Origin: an uncultured Lachnospiraceae bacterium | GTDB lineage: Bacteria > Bacillota > Clostridia > Lachnospirales > Lachnospiraceae | Reading direction: 5' to 3' | Assembly: GCA_937916415.1 (NCBI GenBank) | Contig: CALGGH010000048.1 | Span: forward strand, 1-19,587 | DNA length: 19,587 bases | Part shown: in pieces, positions 1-7,779 of the stretch | Position numbering within the stretch: position 1 is the stretch's first letter | Layout of the letters: every line of letters begins with the position of its first letter | Position numbers and translations under genes: made by a program | The notes under the pieces: generated by a model | Databases searched by the model: none | What the model saw: only the letters and a program-made list of their open reading frames with translations | Told to the model about the DNA's origin: nothing

Positions 1-58
1 GGTAAAATCATTGACCTAAAAGCATAGTTTCGACTTTTTGTAATTGCTTAATTGTTTG

Positions 59-514
59 CTATTTTACAACTCTGGCAATTTCTGTAGTGATATCATTGCC
101 GCCAAATAACACGATTGATTTAGATAGAACTAAAGTATATCCTCTTTTTTGCGCTTCTGTTGCAATTGTTTGAGAGATGCTCTTATCTATTGCTTGAAGC
201 TTAGTTTGATATTCTTTAGAGATAGCTTCTTTTTTCTTGGCAAAATCTGCATCATATTTCTTGATTAGCTTTTCTTTGCCTTCTTTGGTTTGTTGTTTTT
301 GAACGTCAGCCTTTACAACCTTAAGCCATTTTGATAAGTCGTTCATCTTTGCTGCTTGTTCTTTCTTTAAGGCTTGAACTTGAGCTGATTTATTAACTAC
401 AGCGCTGACATTTACAACAGCAACATTAGCAGGGGCATTAGCCGAAGTAGCAATGCCGTTTAAGCCAAAGCCTATAGCAAACATTACAATTCCTGTAATT
501 ATTAAATTTTTTTT
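59..514 (-). CDS. OmpH/Skp-like periplasmic chaperone (first residues replaced by foreign sequence)
   Basis: About 150 residues (267-417 of the fused open frame). It starts with a lysine pair and a hydrophobic signal peptide ending in a plausible ANA cleavage site (about 291-293). It continues with a short beta segment (VAVVNVSAVV) and a long Lys/Glu/Gln/Ala-rich helical hairpin, and closes with a C-terminal segment containing ITTEIARVVK and a TAG stop at 59-61. This is the OmpH/Skp layout: a trimeric jellyfish-shaped chaperone that carries unfolded outer-membrane proteins across the periplasm. The family is expected in bacteria with an outer membrane, not in a Lachnospiraceae cell. The style resembles gut Gastranaerophilales (Melainabacteria) proteins, which is only my recollection. 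No ATG is present where the native start should be (about 515-520), so the start codon was lost at the join. Composition is AT-rich, unlike everything right of 1,400. Confidence 0.75.
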   Translation of the reverse strand, partial: KKNLIITGIVMFAIGFGLNGIATSANAPANVAVVNVSAVVNKSAQVQALKKEQAAKMNDLSKWLKVVKADVQKQQTKEGKEKLIKKYDADFAKKKEAISKEYQTKLQAIDKSISQTIATEAQKRGYTLVLSKSIVLFGGNDITTEIARVVK

Positions 515-523
515 TAATTTTCC
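506..523. other. Probable chimeric join 1 (WD40 fragment to OmpH gene)
   Basis: On the minus strand the WD40 blade ends at DVSTGKL and the next residues, KKNLIITGIV, are the start of a signal peptide. The DNA here is an A-rich run (a run of nine A after GGAAAATT on the minus strand), ideal microhomology for template switching or a false assembly overlap. A eukaryote-like propeller fused directly to a bacterial export signal is not a sensible protein. Confidence 0.6.
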
Positions 524-1312
524 TGTGCTGACATCTAATAAACTTATTATATCTTTGTTTTCATTGAAATTCTCAGTTATTGCGATTAAAAATTGATTAT
601 TCCATAAGCAAATATTATTTATGTTAGCATTAAAACTTACATTATTTAGCATCTCTCCAGTGTGAAAATTCCAAATAATTATATAATTTCCATAGTTCCC
701 AAATAAACGTGTTGGTTCCCATAATCTATCTTTATTTACTACTATTAAATTATATATATAACTTTTTAGTATATTTAAATAGCTATGATATATTTTGCCT
801 TCATTATAATTATATGATTTTATCATATTGGGTAAAGATATTAAAATATAGCTTTTTGATAATTCATTGTCATTATATGTGGTAATATAAGTTATATTTG
901 GGTCAAATTTTATTTCTTTGCATAACTTACCAGATAAATCAAATAATTTACATGTCGGATCAGAAAAGGAAGTACTACTTAAAATAATATAAATATAATC
1001 CTTATAATTCATAAAGCATACTTTAGAAACACTTACATATTTTAATTCCATTTCTTTTAATTCTAATATACATTTATTATTATTAATATCCCATATTTTT
1101 ATATTATTATAGCAAGATTGTGATAAAATTAAATCTCTTTTATTTTTATTATCTAAACAATGTTGTAAATTACAAATATCTTTTTGAGGAGTTTTAATTA
1201 TATTTAATTGTTTATTTTTAGCAATATCATAAGAAATAATTGAATAATCATCTGTAATATAAAGTAATGTTAATATATTATTTATTGATTTAAATGTAAT
1301 AAATGACTGCAT
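515..1312 (-). CDS. WD40-repeat protein fragment, eukaryote-like, cut by a join
   Basis: About 266 residues starting at ATG 1312. Blade-like repeats are visible around residues 58-85 (with NIKIWDINNNKCI), 106-134 (CKLFDLSGKLCKE), a third ending in IIIWNFHTGEM, and 240-266 (ISLLDVSTGKL). WD40 blades form beta-propeller scaffolds for protein binding; no catalytic residues are expected and I cannot name a partner. Extreme AT-richness, Asn/Ile/Lys/Tyr-rich protein and WD blades with IWD-type ends look like a protist or anaerobic-fungus gene. All Gln codons are CAA or CAG and no TAA or TAG interrupts the frame, which argues against a Tetrahymena-type ciliate code. The reading frame runs straight into the signal peptide of an OmpH protein, so its own C-terminus is missing. 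A different frame upstream (about 1282-1395, minus strand) encodes KDLIQEKLGL and may be its true N-terminal continuation, separated by an indel or intron. Confidence 0.6.
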
Positions 1313-1421
1313 AATCCTAATTTTTCTTGAATCAAATCTTTGTAAAAATAAAATTCATAAGGAAATGATGTCACTTTTTCTAATTTAACTTCTTTATCTT
1401 TTCATCTATGAAAAGGACAGG
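1313..1421. other. AT-rich to GC-rich boundary with a perfect inverted repeat (probable chimeric join 2)
   Basis: Composition changes abruptly from very AT-rich to GC-rich near 1400. At the change point lies CTTTTCAT-CT-ATGAAAAG (1398-1415), an 8-bp perfect inverted repeat with a 2-nt centre. To the left are the upstream bases of the minus-strand WD40 fragment. To the right a plus-strand frame is already open from 1389, with no obvious start codon before GTG 1422. I see no promoter here. Inverted-repeat joins are typical of chimeras made by multiple displacement amplification, but a chance palindrome cannot be excluded. Confidence 0.55.
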
Positions 1422-2123
1422 GTGAAGCGCCTTGTCCTGTGCTGGCTGTCGCTGGCGCTCCTGCTGACGTATTTGTGCCCACTGTATTACAGGCTCTACG
1501 TGCTGCACCTGGATTCGCACGGCACCTATTACAGGATGCTATGGCTGCTTCCGGTCACCGTTACCATAGGGTATGCGGCGTGCAGGGCCATTTACGTTCA
1601 CAGGCGCGTCGGTGCCGTGATTGCATGCGCGGTGCTGATCCTGTGCGGAAGCTTTACCTATGCGTCCGCGGACAGCTCCAGGGCGGAAAATGCGTATCAC
1701 GTGCCGCAGTACGTCATTGACCTGGCCGATGAGATGGTCCGGGACGTGCCGGGCGTCAACGTGTACGCCTGCGTGCCGCTTGAGATGCTATTTTATCTCA
1801 GGCAGTATGATGCGGACGTATGCCTGGTTTACGGACGTGAGGCAGTAGAACCGGCATGGGGATACTATAATGAGACGTATGAGGCCTACGAACTGGCAGA
1901 GGAGCTTGACTGGGATCAGGTGCTGGAACTGACCAGGGATGAGTCTAGGGGCGTAGGCGTCGCCACGTATTTCGTGGTGCCCGACGGACGGCAGATGGAC
2001 TCGGATCCGGAGGACCATGGGTTGGAACTCGTGTTCGAGAGCGGCGGTTACGTGCTCTATGCTGACAGAGTGGCACAGGCTTTCGTAAGGGAGATTTTGG
2101 CAGGCACTCCCTACATGGAATAA
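1422..2123 (+). CDS. Membrane protein, C-terminal part, function unknown
   Basis: Reading from GTG 1422 gives 233 residues; the frame is open upstream to 1389, where the chimeric join cuts it. Three hydrophobic segments are visible (about residues 4-25, 39-58 and 63-82), then a soluble domain of about 150 residues with no recognised motif (it contains NVYACVPLEML and ATYFVVPDGRQM). The run YYRMLWLLPVTVTIGYA resembles the last membrane helices of large multi-pass envelope or polysaccharide-synthesis proteins of Lachnospiraceae, so I think this is the tail of a longer protein. Alternatively GTG 1422 is a real start, since AAGGACAGG lies just upstream and Lys-Arg plus a hydrophobic helix makes a normal N-terminus. 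It ends 3 nt before the MBOAT gene, so a role in the same glycan-modification pathway is likely but unproven. Confidence 0.6.
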   Translation: MKRLVLCWLSLALLLTYLCPLYYRLYVLHLDSHGTYYRMLWLLPVTVTIGYAACRAIYVHRRVGAVIACAVLILCGSFTYASADSSRAENAYHVPQYVIDLADEMVRDVPGVNVYACVPLEMLFYLRQYDADVCLVYGREAVEPAWGYYNETYEAYELAEELDWDQVLELTRDESRGVGVATYFVVPDGRQMDSDPEDHGLELVFESGGYVLYADRVAQAFVREILAGTPYME

Positions 2124-2126
2124 CAT

Positions 2127-3656
2127 ATGCTATTTAATTCGTATCTGTTCATTTTCATATTCTTTCCGTTGTGCATAACTGGATTTTATGCACTCAAGGC
2201 TTGGGGCACGCCCGCACTTACCAAAGCTTGGCTCATTGGTTTTTCGCTTTGGTTTTACGGGTATTTCAGCCCGTCATATCTTATTATCATGCTTTTATCC
2301 ATAGCGCTAAATCGTATTTTAATGGATCTGATATGGATCAAACAGGATCGGATTCCGACCTTCGCCTACAGGAAGGGCGCAAGAAAAAAAATCAGGCTTG
2401 CGATCCCGGATGAGAAGGCATTATTGATAACGGGCGTAACTCTAAACCTACTCCTCCTGGGATATTTCAAGTACTTCGATTTCTTAATTCTAAACTTGAA
2501 TTTTGTGACTCACCTTGACGTTCCTCTTAAGGAGATACTGCTTCCGCTTGGGATCAGCTTTTTTACGTTCCAGCAGATCGGGTATCTGGTTGATACCTAC
2601 AGAGGAGAGGCCCCGCCATCGGGCTTCCTTAATTACGTCCTGTTTGTCAGCTTTTTTCCGCAGCTTGTGGCAGGTCCCATAGTCACTCATGAAGAAATGA
2701 TGCCCCAGTTCGAACGCATTAGCGACATAGGCTTTGATTCGGAACGGTTTGCGAGGGCATTGAGCCTGTTTATCCTGGGCCTGGCCAAAAAGGTTCTGAT
2801 AGCCGACGTCCTGGGAGCTGCGGTGGATGCGGGATATGCCGGCGTAGGCACTCTTGGGGGCTTGGATGCGTTTCTGCTTATGATCTGGTATTCGCTCCAG
2901 CTGTATTATGACTTCAGCGGATACAGCGACATGGCGATGGGACTGGCGGGAATGCTGATGATCGAATTGCCCGTCAACTTCGATTCCCCGTATAAGTCCT
3001 ACAACATACTGGAATTCTGGAAACGCTGGCACGTGTCGCTCACCAGGTTTTTGACGAAATACGTGTACGTTCCGCTGGGCGGAAACCGGCGCGGCAAGGT
3101 CCGTACGGGGATCAACGTCGTGCTGGTGTTCTTCATCAGCGGTCTCTGGCATGGCGCCGGATGGAATTTCGTGCTGTGGGGATTGCTGCATGGCATTGCG
3201 TTTGCCGCGGTCCGTCTTGCACATGAGGGGAGCCGGCATGAGCGGTTCTTGCCTCATGATGCGGGAGCGGTCATAAATTACCTGTACGTGAGCTTTTGCT
3301 TCATATTCTTTAAGGCTGATTCAATAAGTACGGGCATGGCGGTCGTCAGAAAGCTGTTCTCCGGTACCTGGAAGTCGGTTAGCCTGTACCTGTCGGAGGC
3401 AATAATTCCGGATGAATTGTGGTACGTGATCAAGCTGCTCAGGCTTGAAAAACTGGGATATGTGGCCGCAAGAAACATTGGAATGATCACGGTGACGCTC
3501 GCTGCCCTGACATTGACGTTTTTTGCTCCTAATGCCAGGCAGGTGTCTGAAAGGATCAAGATGCGGGCAGTTACCGCCGTGGCGCTGGGCGTGCTGGGAG
3601 CATGGTGCGTGATCACCCTGTCCAAGGTGAGCACCTTCCTGTATTTTAATTTTTAA
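2127..3656 (+). CDS. MBOAT family O-acyltransferase (AlgI/DltB/PatA-like)
   Basis: 509 residues, the usual size for AlgI-type membrane-bound O-acyltransferases. These polytopic enzymes pass an acyl group (usually acetyl) through the membrane to an extracellular partner or polysaccharide. The N-terminus NSYLFIFIFFP is typical. The core motif FWKRWHVSLTRFLTKYVYVP contains His302, followed by LGGNRRG. The catalytic His342 lies in SGLWHGAGWNF, followed by VLWGLLHG. Roughly ten hydrophobic helices can be seen, ending at FLYFNF. Start ATG 2127 lies 3 nt after the previous stop, and the membrane-anchored SGNH protein follows after 12 nt. This AlgI plus AlgJ/X-like pair is the standard two-part O-acetylation machine for exopolysaccharides or wall glycans. 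The substrate cannot be read from the sequence; the downstream UDP-sugar genes suggest an amino-sugar or galactose-containing polymer. Confidence 0.92.
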   Translation: MLFNSYLFIFIFFPLCITGFYALKAWGTPALTKAWLIGFSLWFYGYFSPSYLIIMLLSIALNRILMDLIWIKQDRIPTFAYRKGARKKIRLAIPDEKALLITGVTLNLLLLGYFKYFDFLILNLNFVTHLDVPLKEILLPLGISFFTFQQIGYLVDTYRGEAPPSGFLNYVLFVSFFPQLVAGPIVTHEEMMPQFERISDIGFDSERFARALSLFILGLAKKVLIADVLGAAVDAGYAGVGTLGGLDAFLLMIWYSLQLYYDFSGYSDMAMGLAGMLMIELPVNFDSPYKSYNILEFWKRWHVSLTRFLTKYVYVPLGGNRRGKVRTGINVVLVFFISGLWHGAGWNFVLWGLLHGIAFAAVRLAHEGSRHERFLPHDAGAVINYLYVSFCFIFFKADSISTGMAVVRKLFSGTWKSVSLYLSEAIIPDELWYVIKLLRLEKLGYVAARNIGMITVTLAALTLTFFAPNARQVSERIKMRAVTAVALGVLGAWCVITLSKVSTFLYFNF

Positions 3657-3668
3657 AGTGAGCCGGAA

Positions 3669-4754
3669 ATGAGGGAGAAAATTAAATTAGAATATAATAA
3701 ATTCGTAATAACTGTCATGTCGGTCGGCCTCTGCGTCGTCCTGTCGGTTGCTGTGCTGACGTACGTGGTTGATCCTTTTTTTCATTATCATGCCCCGCTT
3801 GAGCACTTTCCCTATGAGATCGACAACCAGCTCTCGCAGAACCCGGGCATGGCCAGGCACTTTGATTACGATTCCGTGATACTTGGGTCATCGATGACCG
3901 TCAACTTCAACACGGACGTCTTCGCGGAGGAGATGGGATTAAAGACCATCAAGCTTAGTTATTCCGGAGCGTATCCAAAGGACGTTTCCAACATAGAGCA
4001 GGTGATCTTTGATGCGCATCCCGAGACGAGGGTGGTATTCCTGGGCGTGGACGTGATCAATTATTCAGCGGCAACGGATGAGGTCAAGTTTCCCTTGCCG
4101 GAGTATCTGTATGACTCGAATCTGGTCAATGACGTGAACTATCTGCTCAATAAGGACGTGCTGCTGGATTACGTGGTGAGGCCCGCACTGGATCCTGATC
4201 CTACTGACCTCGCTACGGTATATTCGAGCTGGTGGACCGATGAGTACTACAACGTCAATTACGTCATGCCCGAATATGTCAGGGATTTCCGCGCCAGGGA
4301 ACGAGACCTGACTGAAACTGATAAGCCTCAGGACTATTTTGCGCAGGCGATTTGTGATAATATGGAAGAAAACATACTTCCGTACGTAAGGGAGCATCCC
4401 GACACCAGGTTCGTCATCTTTTATCCGCCTTACAGCATTTTGTTTTGGAATGACATGATCGACGAGCACAGGCTGGAAGCCACTCTGTATGAGTATGAGC
4501 TGATATCGGAGATGCTGTTTGACTACGCAAACGTGGAAATATACTTTTTTGCGGATGAAGAGGCCATCATCACTGACTTGAACAACTATGCCGACTATAC
4601 GCATTATCATCCGCGGTACAACGACTACATGACGCGGTGCTTCGCCGACGGAACCGACAGATGTCACGACTATGCCGAGGTTCGGGGACACGTAAATAAC
4701 CTGCGCCGCATCATATGGGAATACGATTTTGACGCACTCTTGGCGGAGTGGTGA
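3669..4754 (+). CDS. Membrane-anchored SGNH-hydrolase-like protein (AlgJ/AlgX-type acetylation partner)
   Basis: 361 residues with one N-terminal membrane anchor (about 12-34) and an extracellular domain. Block I is VILGSSM (Ser74/Ser75; one is probably the nucleophile, in place of GDS). The C-terminal block V is DYTH (Asp309-x-x-His312) with His314 and Pro315 next to it. This Ser...Asp-x-x-His arrangement is that of SGNH esterases and of AlgJ/AlgX/DltD-like proteins that transfer acetyl from an MBOAT protein to a glycan. The order after the MBOAT gene, 12 nt apart, supports this pairing. Start ATG 3669 has GCCGGAAA upstream, a weak ribosome site that may depend on translational coupling. Either acetyl transferase or esterase activity would fit; the pairing favours transferase. 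Confidence 0.8.
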   Translation: MREKIKLEYNKFVITVMSVGLCVVLSVAVLTYVVDPFFHYHAPLEHFPYEIDNQLSQNPGMARHFDYDSVILGSSMTVNFNTDVFAEEMGLKTIKLSYSGAYPKDVSNIEQVIFDAHPETRVVFLGVDVINYSAATDEVKFPLPEYLYDSNLVNDVNYLLNKDVLLDYVVRPALDPDPTDLATVYSSWWTDEYYNVNYVMPEYVRDFRARERDLTETDKPQDYFAQAICDNMEENILPYVREHPDTRFVIFYPPYSILFWNDMIDEHRLEATLYEYELISEMLFDYANVEIYFFADEEAIITDLNNYADYTHYHPRYNDYMTRCFADGTDRCHDYAEVRGHVNNLRRIIWEYDFDALLAEW

Positions 4755-4755
4755 C

Positions 4756-5460
4756 ATGGCACTGGACAGGATAGACGGATTAAGGCCCCCGGATGCGGGA
4801 GCCGCGGGCAATACCAGGATCAAGGAGGCTGACTCCCGGAGCGGAGCTCAGGGCTTTACCCTGCTCAAGGATGAGATGGAGGGCGTGATCTATGAGCCCG
4901 AGGGGAGCAGGCGCCCGGAAAGTCCCAAGACTCTAGCACAGGTCCAGGAGGAGATGGTCAGGGAAGAAGCGGCGGCAGCCAGGGCCAACCTGCATTCGCG
5001 ATTTGACGGTCCCGGAGTCACGGTTGAACTCTCGCCGGAGGGAGTGGCGGCCGAAAGCAGGCCGGCCAATTCGTCAATAGGTGAGATACTGCGGGATGCC
5101 TGGCGATCCATAGTCAGTTTTTTTGCCGGGATATGGAACGGCGGCCAGGAAACGGTCAAAACCGCCGGGGAGGAGCCTGACGCCGGCGAGGAAGACGGCC
5201 CGGAGAATGAGGTTAAGGACCTGGAGAACGTGGACCTGCCGCCTCGGCCCGACAGGACGATGCAGGCTGATCCCTCCCCGCTCGAGCGAAGCAACTCACC
5301 GGAGGCGGTGGCGGCATTCATGGTTGATTACGGCGGCGGTCATCTGGCCAAGAATTCAGACCTGCTGACCAAATATGACAGGCGCGGCAACATCGTGACC
5401 ATGGATCCGTCGGAAAAAAGAAAGATATTGCACAGCAATTCAGTAATAAGGCATTATTGA
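4756..5460 (+). CDS. Acidic hypothetical protein of the glycan operon
   Basis: 234 residues from ATG 4756, one base after the preceding stop, with GGCGGAG about 7 nt upstream. A longer reading from TTG 4729 is possible but less likely. I do not recognise a family. No signal peptide or clear membrane span is present. Most of the chain is hydrophilic, rich in Glu, Pro, Gly and Ala and probably disordered. Residues 107-129 (SIGEILRDAWRSIVSFFAGI and following) are strongly amphipathic with several Trp/Phe and could bind membrane or a partner. The last 50 residues (from SPEAVAAFMVDYGGGHLAKN at 181-200 to VIRHY) look folded and most likely conserved. It sits between the O-acylation pair and the UDP-sugar pyrophosphorylase, so a scaffold or regulator of glycan synthesis is a reasonable guess only. 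Confidence 0.75.
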   Translation: MALDRIDGLRPPDAGAAGNTRIKEADSRSGAQGFTLLKDEMEGVIYEPEGSRRPESPKTLAQVQEEMVREEAAAARANLHSRFDGPGVTVELSPEGVAAESRPANSSIGEILRDAWRSIVSFFAGIWNGGQETVKTAGEEPDAGEEDGPENEVKDLENVDLPPRPDRTMQADPSPLERSNSPEAVAAFMVDYGGGHLAKNSDLLTKYDRRGNIVTMDPSEKRKILHSNSVIRHY

Positions 5461-5479
5461 TAAAATGAAGGAGACCAAG

Positions 5480-6727
5480 ATGAATTACCAACAAGCTTAT
5501 GACAAACTTAACGCAATAGGACAGACTCAGCTGCTCAGGTACTACGATGAACTGAGCGATGCCGAGCAGGAGGCTTTGCTTGCCCAGATCGATGAAACGG
5601 ATTTTTCCGTGATCGGCTACGTCAGCCAGGGCGAGAGCGGCGCCGAGAAGGGCGTGATCACTCCGCTGGAATGCATGGAGCTGCCGGAGATCGAGGCTAA
5701 CAAGGAACGTTTCACTGCCATTGGCCTGGATGCGATCGCACAGTCCAAGGTCGGTGCGGTGCTTTTGGCAGGAGGCATGGGCACCAGGCTCGGGTCTGAC
5801 GACCCCAAGGGCATGTATAACATAGGACTGACCAAGGACGTGTTCATCTTCCAGAGGCTGATCGAGAATACGATGGACGTGGTGCGCGCCGCCAATGCCA
5901 AGGCAGGCAGGAACGACATATGGATTCCGTTCTACGTAATGACCAGCGAAAAGAACAACGACGCCACGATCAGGTTTTTTGAGGAAAAGAACTATTTCGG
6001 ATATAATAAGGATTACGTGCATTTCTTCAAGCAGGACATGGCGCCGGCCACCGACAAGGACGGCAAGGTGTATCTGGAGGCCAAAGGCAGGATAGCCACT
6101 TCGCCCAACGGCAATGCGGGATGGTTTAAGTCCCTGGTCAATGCAGGCCTTCTGGACGGAGTGCATGAGCAGGGCATAGAGTATCTCAACATCTTCGCCG
6201 TGGACAACGTGCTGCAGAGAATCGCGGATCCGGCCTTTGTCGGCGCATGCATGGAACGCGACGTGGAGGTTGGAGCCAAGGTCGTGGCCAAGGCCGCTCC
6301 TGATGAAGCCATCGGCGTAATGTGCCTCGAGGACGGCAGGCCGTCCATAGTGGAATACTACGAGATGACGGACGAGATCATGCATGCCACGAATGACAAG
6401 GGCGAGCCGGCATACAGGTTTGGCGTGATCCTTAACTACCTGTTCAAGGTGACCGCTCTTGAGGACATCCTGAGCAAAACGCTGCCCATGCACGTGGTGT
6501 CCAAGAAGATTCCTTATTGCAACGAGGATGGCGAGACCGTTAAGCCCGAGTCGCCCAACGGCTATAAGTTCGAGCAGCTCGTGCTTGACATGATCCATCA
6601 GCTCGGCTCATGCCTGCCCTATGAGGTGGTGCGAGAGCATGAATTTGCACCGATCAAGAACAAGACGGGCATAGATTCTGTCGAAAGTGCCCGGGAGCTT
6701 TGCAAAAAAGACGGCATAGAACTGTGA
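5480..6727 (+). CDS. UDPGP-family UTP:sugar-1-phosphate uridylyltransferase (UAP1-like)
   Basis: 415 residues. ATG 5480 is chosen because AAGGAG (5468-5473) stands 6 nt before it; the earlier in-frame ATG 5465 overlaps that site. The nucleotide-binding signature LLAGGMGTRLG (95-105) is followed by DPKGMYNIGL, and later SPNGNAGWFKSL and GIEYLNIFAVDNVL. This is the pattern of eukaryote-type UDP-N-acetylhexosamine pyrophosphorylases (PF01704) rather than of bacterial GlmU or GalU. It should join UTP and a sugar-1-phosphate (GlcNAc-1-P, GalNAc-1-P or Glc/Gal-1-P) to give UDP-sugar and pyrophosphate in the cytoplasm. Such genes are common in Lachnospiraceae, as I recall. It lies 35 nt upstream of galE, consistent with supplying UDP-sugars for an exported glycan. 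The exact sugar is not determined. Confidence 0.9.
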   Translation: MNYQQAYDKLNAIGQTQLLRYYDELSDAEQEALLAQIDETDFSVIGYVSQGESGAEKGVITPLECMELPEIEANKERFTAIGLDAIAQSKVGAVLLAGGMGTRLGSDDPKGMYNIGLTKDVFIFQRLIENTMDVVRAANAKAGRNDIWIPFYVMTSEKNNDATIRFFEEKNYFGYNKDYVHFFKQDMAPATDKDGKVYLEAKGRIATSPNGNAGWFKSLVNAGLLDGVHEQGIEYLNIFAVDNVLQRIADPAFVGACMERDVEVGAKVVAKAAPDEAIGVMCLEDGRPSIVEYYEMTDEIMHATNDKGEPAYRFGVILNYLFKVTALEDILSKTLPMHVVSKKIPYCNEDGETVKPESPNGYKFEQLVLDMIHQLGSCLPYEVVREHEFAPIKNKTGIDSVESARELCKKDGIEL

Positions 6728-6762
6728 ACGACTGTCAGGCGTCATGACATGGGAGGATGAAA

Positions 6763-7779
6763 ATGGCTATATTGGTTACCGGCGGTGCCGGATACATTGG
6801 ATCTCATACGGTAGTTGAACTGCAGAATGCGGGACGCGACGTAGTGGTTTTGGACAATCTGTCCAACTCCAGCGAAAAGTCCCTGGAGAGGGTCGCCACG
6901 ATCACCGGCAAGAAGGTTCCGTTTTATAAGGTGGACATCCTTGACCGCGAGGGCCTTGAGGAAGTCTTTTCCAAGGAAGACATATCGGCGGTGATCCATT
7001 TTGCGGGACTGAAGGCCGTGGGCGAGTCCGTGGCCAAGCCCTGGGAATATTATGAAAACAACGTCGCAGGGACGCTTACGCTGGTAGACGTGATGCGCAG
7101 GCATGGCGTGAAGAACATAATCTTCAGCTCTTCTGCCACGGTATATGGCAATCCGGCACAGATCCCGATCACCGAGGAGTGCCCCAAGGGACAGTGCACC
7201 AATCCCTATGGATGGACCAAGTCCATGCTTGAGCAGATACTGACCGACATACAAAAGGCAGATCCGGAGTGGAACGTTGTGCTGCTCAGGTACTTCAATC
7301 CCATCGGCGCTCACAAGAGCGGCCTGATCGGAGAGAACCCCAACGGCATACCGAACAATCTGATGCCCTACGTTACGCAGGTTGCGGTCGGCAAGCTAAA
7401 AGAGCTGGGAGTCTTTGGCAATGATTACGATACGCCTGACGGCACCGGAGTCAGGGATTACATCCATGTGGCAGACCTGGCCAGGGGACACGTGTGCGCA
7501 CTCAAAAAGATCGAGGAAAAAGCAGGGCTTAAGCTGTATAACCTGGGCACCGGAGTGGGTTACTCGGTGCTGGACATAGTCAGGAACTTCGAGGAAGCCA
7601 CCGGAGTAAAGGTTCCCTACGTGATCAAGCCGCGCAGGCCGGGCGACATAGCCACCTGCTATTCCGACGCGACAAGGGCCAGGGAAGAACTGGGATGGAC
7701 CGCCGAATACGGTATCAGGGAGATGTGCGAGGATTCATGGAGATGGCAGAGCAACAACCCCAATGGATTTGAAGACTGA
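6763..7779 (+). CDS. galE: UDP-glucose/UDP-galactose 4-epimerase
   Basis: 338 residues from ATG 6763, exactly the length of E. coli GalE. GGGAGG (6751-6756) is 6 nt before this ATG, whereas ATG 6757 would leave no spacing. The NAD-binding Rossmann motif VTGGAGYIGSHT opens the protein. Catalytic Ser124 (SSSATVYG) and the Tyr149-x-x-x-Lys153 pair (YGWTK) fall at the same numbers as in E. coli. HFAGLKAVGES, LRYFNPIGAH, DGTGVRDYIHV and YNLGTGVG are all present. It interconverts UDP-Glc and UDP-Gal, and in many bacteria also UDP-GlcNAc and UDP-GalNAc. Following a UAP-like pyrophosphorylase, it probably makes galactose or GalNAc donors for the glycan modified by the upstream acylation genes. Its stop overlaps the next start by one base. 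Confidence 0.97.
   Translation: MAILVTGGAGYIGSHTVVELQNAGRDVVVLDNLSNSSEKSLERVATITGKKVPFYKVDILDREGLEEVFSKEDISAVIHFAGLKAVGESVAKPWEYYENNVAGTLTLVDVMRRHGVKNIIFSSSATVYGNPAQIPITEECPKGQCTNPYGWTKSMLEQILTDIQKADPEWNVVLLRYFNPIGAHKSGLIGENPNGIPNNLMPYVTQVAVGKLKELGVFGNDYDTPDGTGVRDYIHVADLARGHVCALKKIEEKAGLKLYNLGTGVGYSVLDIVRNFEEATGVKVPYVIKPRRPGDIATCYSDATRAREELGWTAEYGIREMCEDSWRWQSNNPNGFED

Noticed and set aside
1..58. A second gene at the left edge (minus-strand ATG near 35)
   Set aside because: Only a few codons before a stop in that frame; nothing can be supported in so short a stretch.
59..1312. A novel WD40-chaperone fusion protein as a new biological system
   Set aside because: The fusion point falls at a signal peptide start in an A-rich run, and the two halves point to different domains of life; a chimeric contig explains it more simply.
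1439..1720. Alternative plus-strand frame overlapping the truncated membrane protein
   Set aside because: Arg/Ala-rich composition without motifs, typical of an out-of-frame reading; the 1422-2123 frame has membrane helices and a stop 3 nt before the next gene.
5318..6598. Long minus-strand open frame (426 codons) opposite the pyrophosphorylase gene
   Set aside because: Its protein has no recognisable domain, and the plus strand encodes a clear UDPGP-family enzyme with a strong ribosome site; it is an antisense shadow of GC-rich coding DNA.
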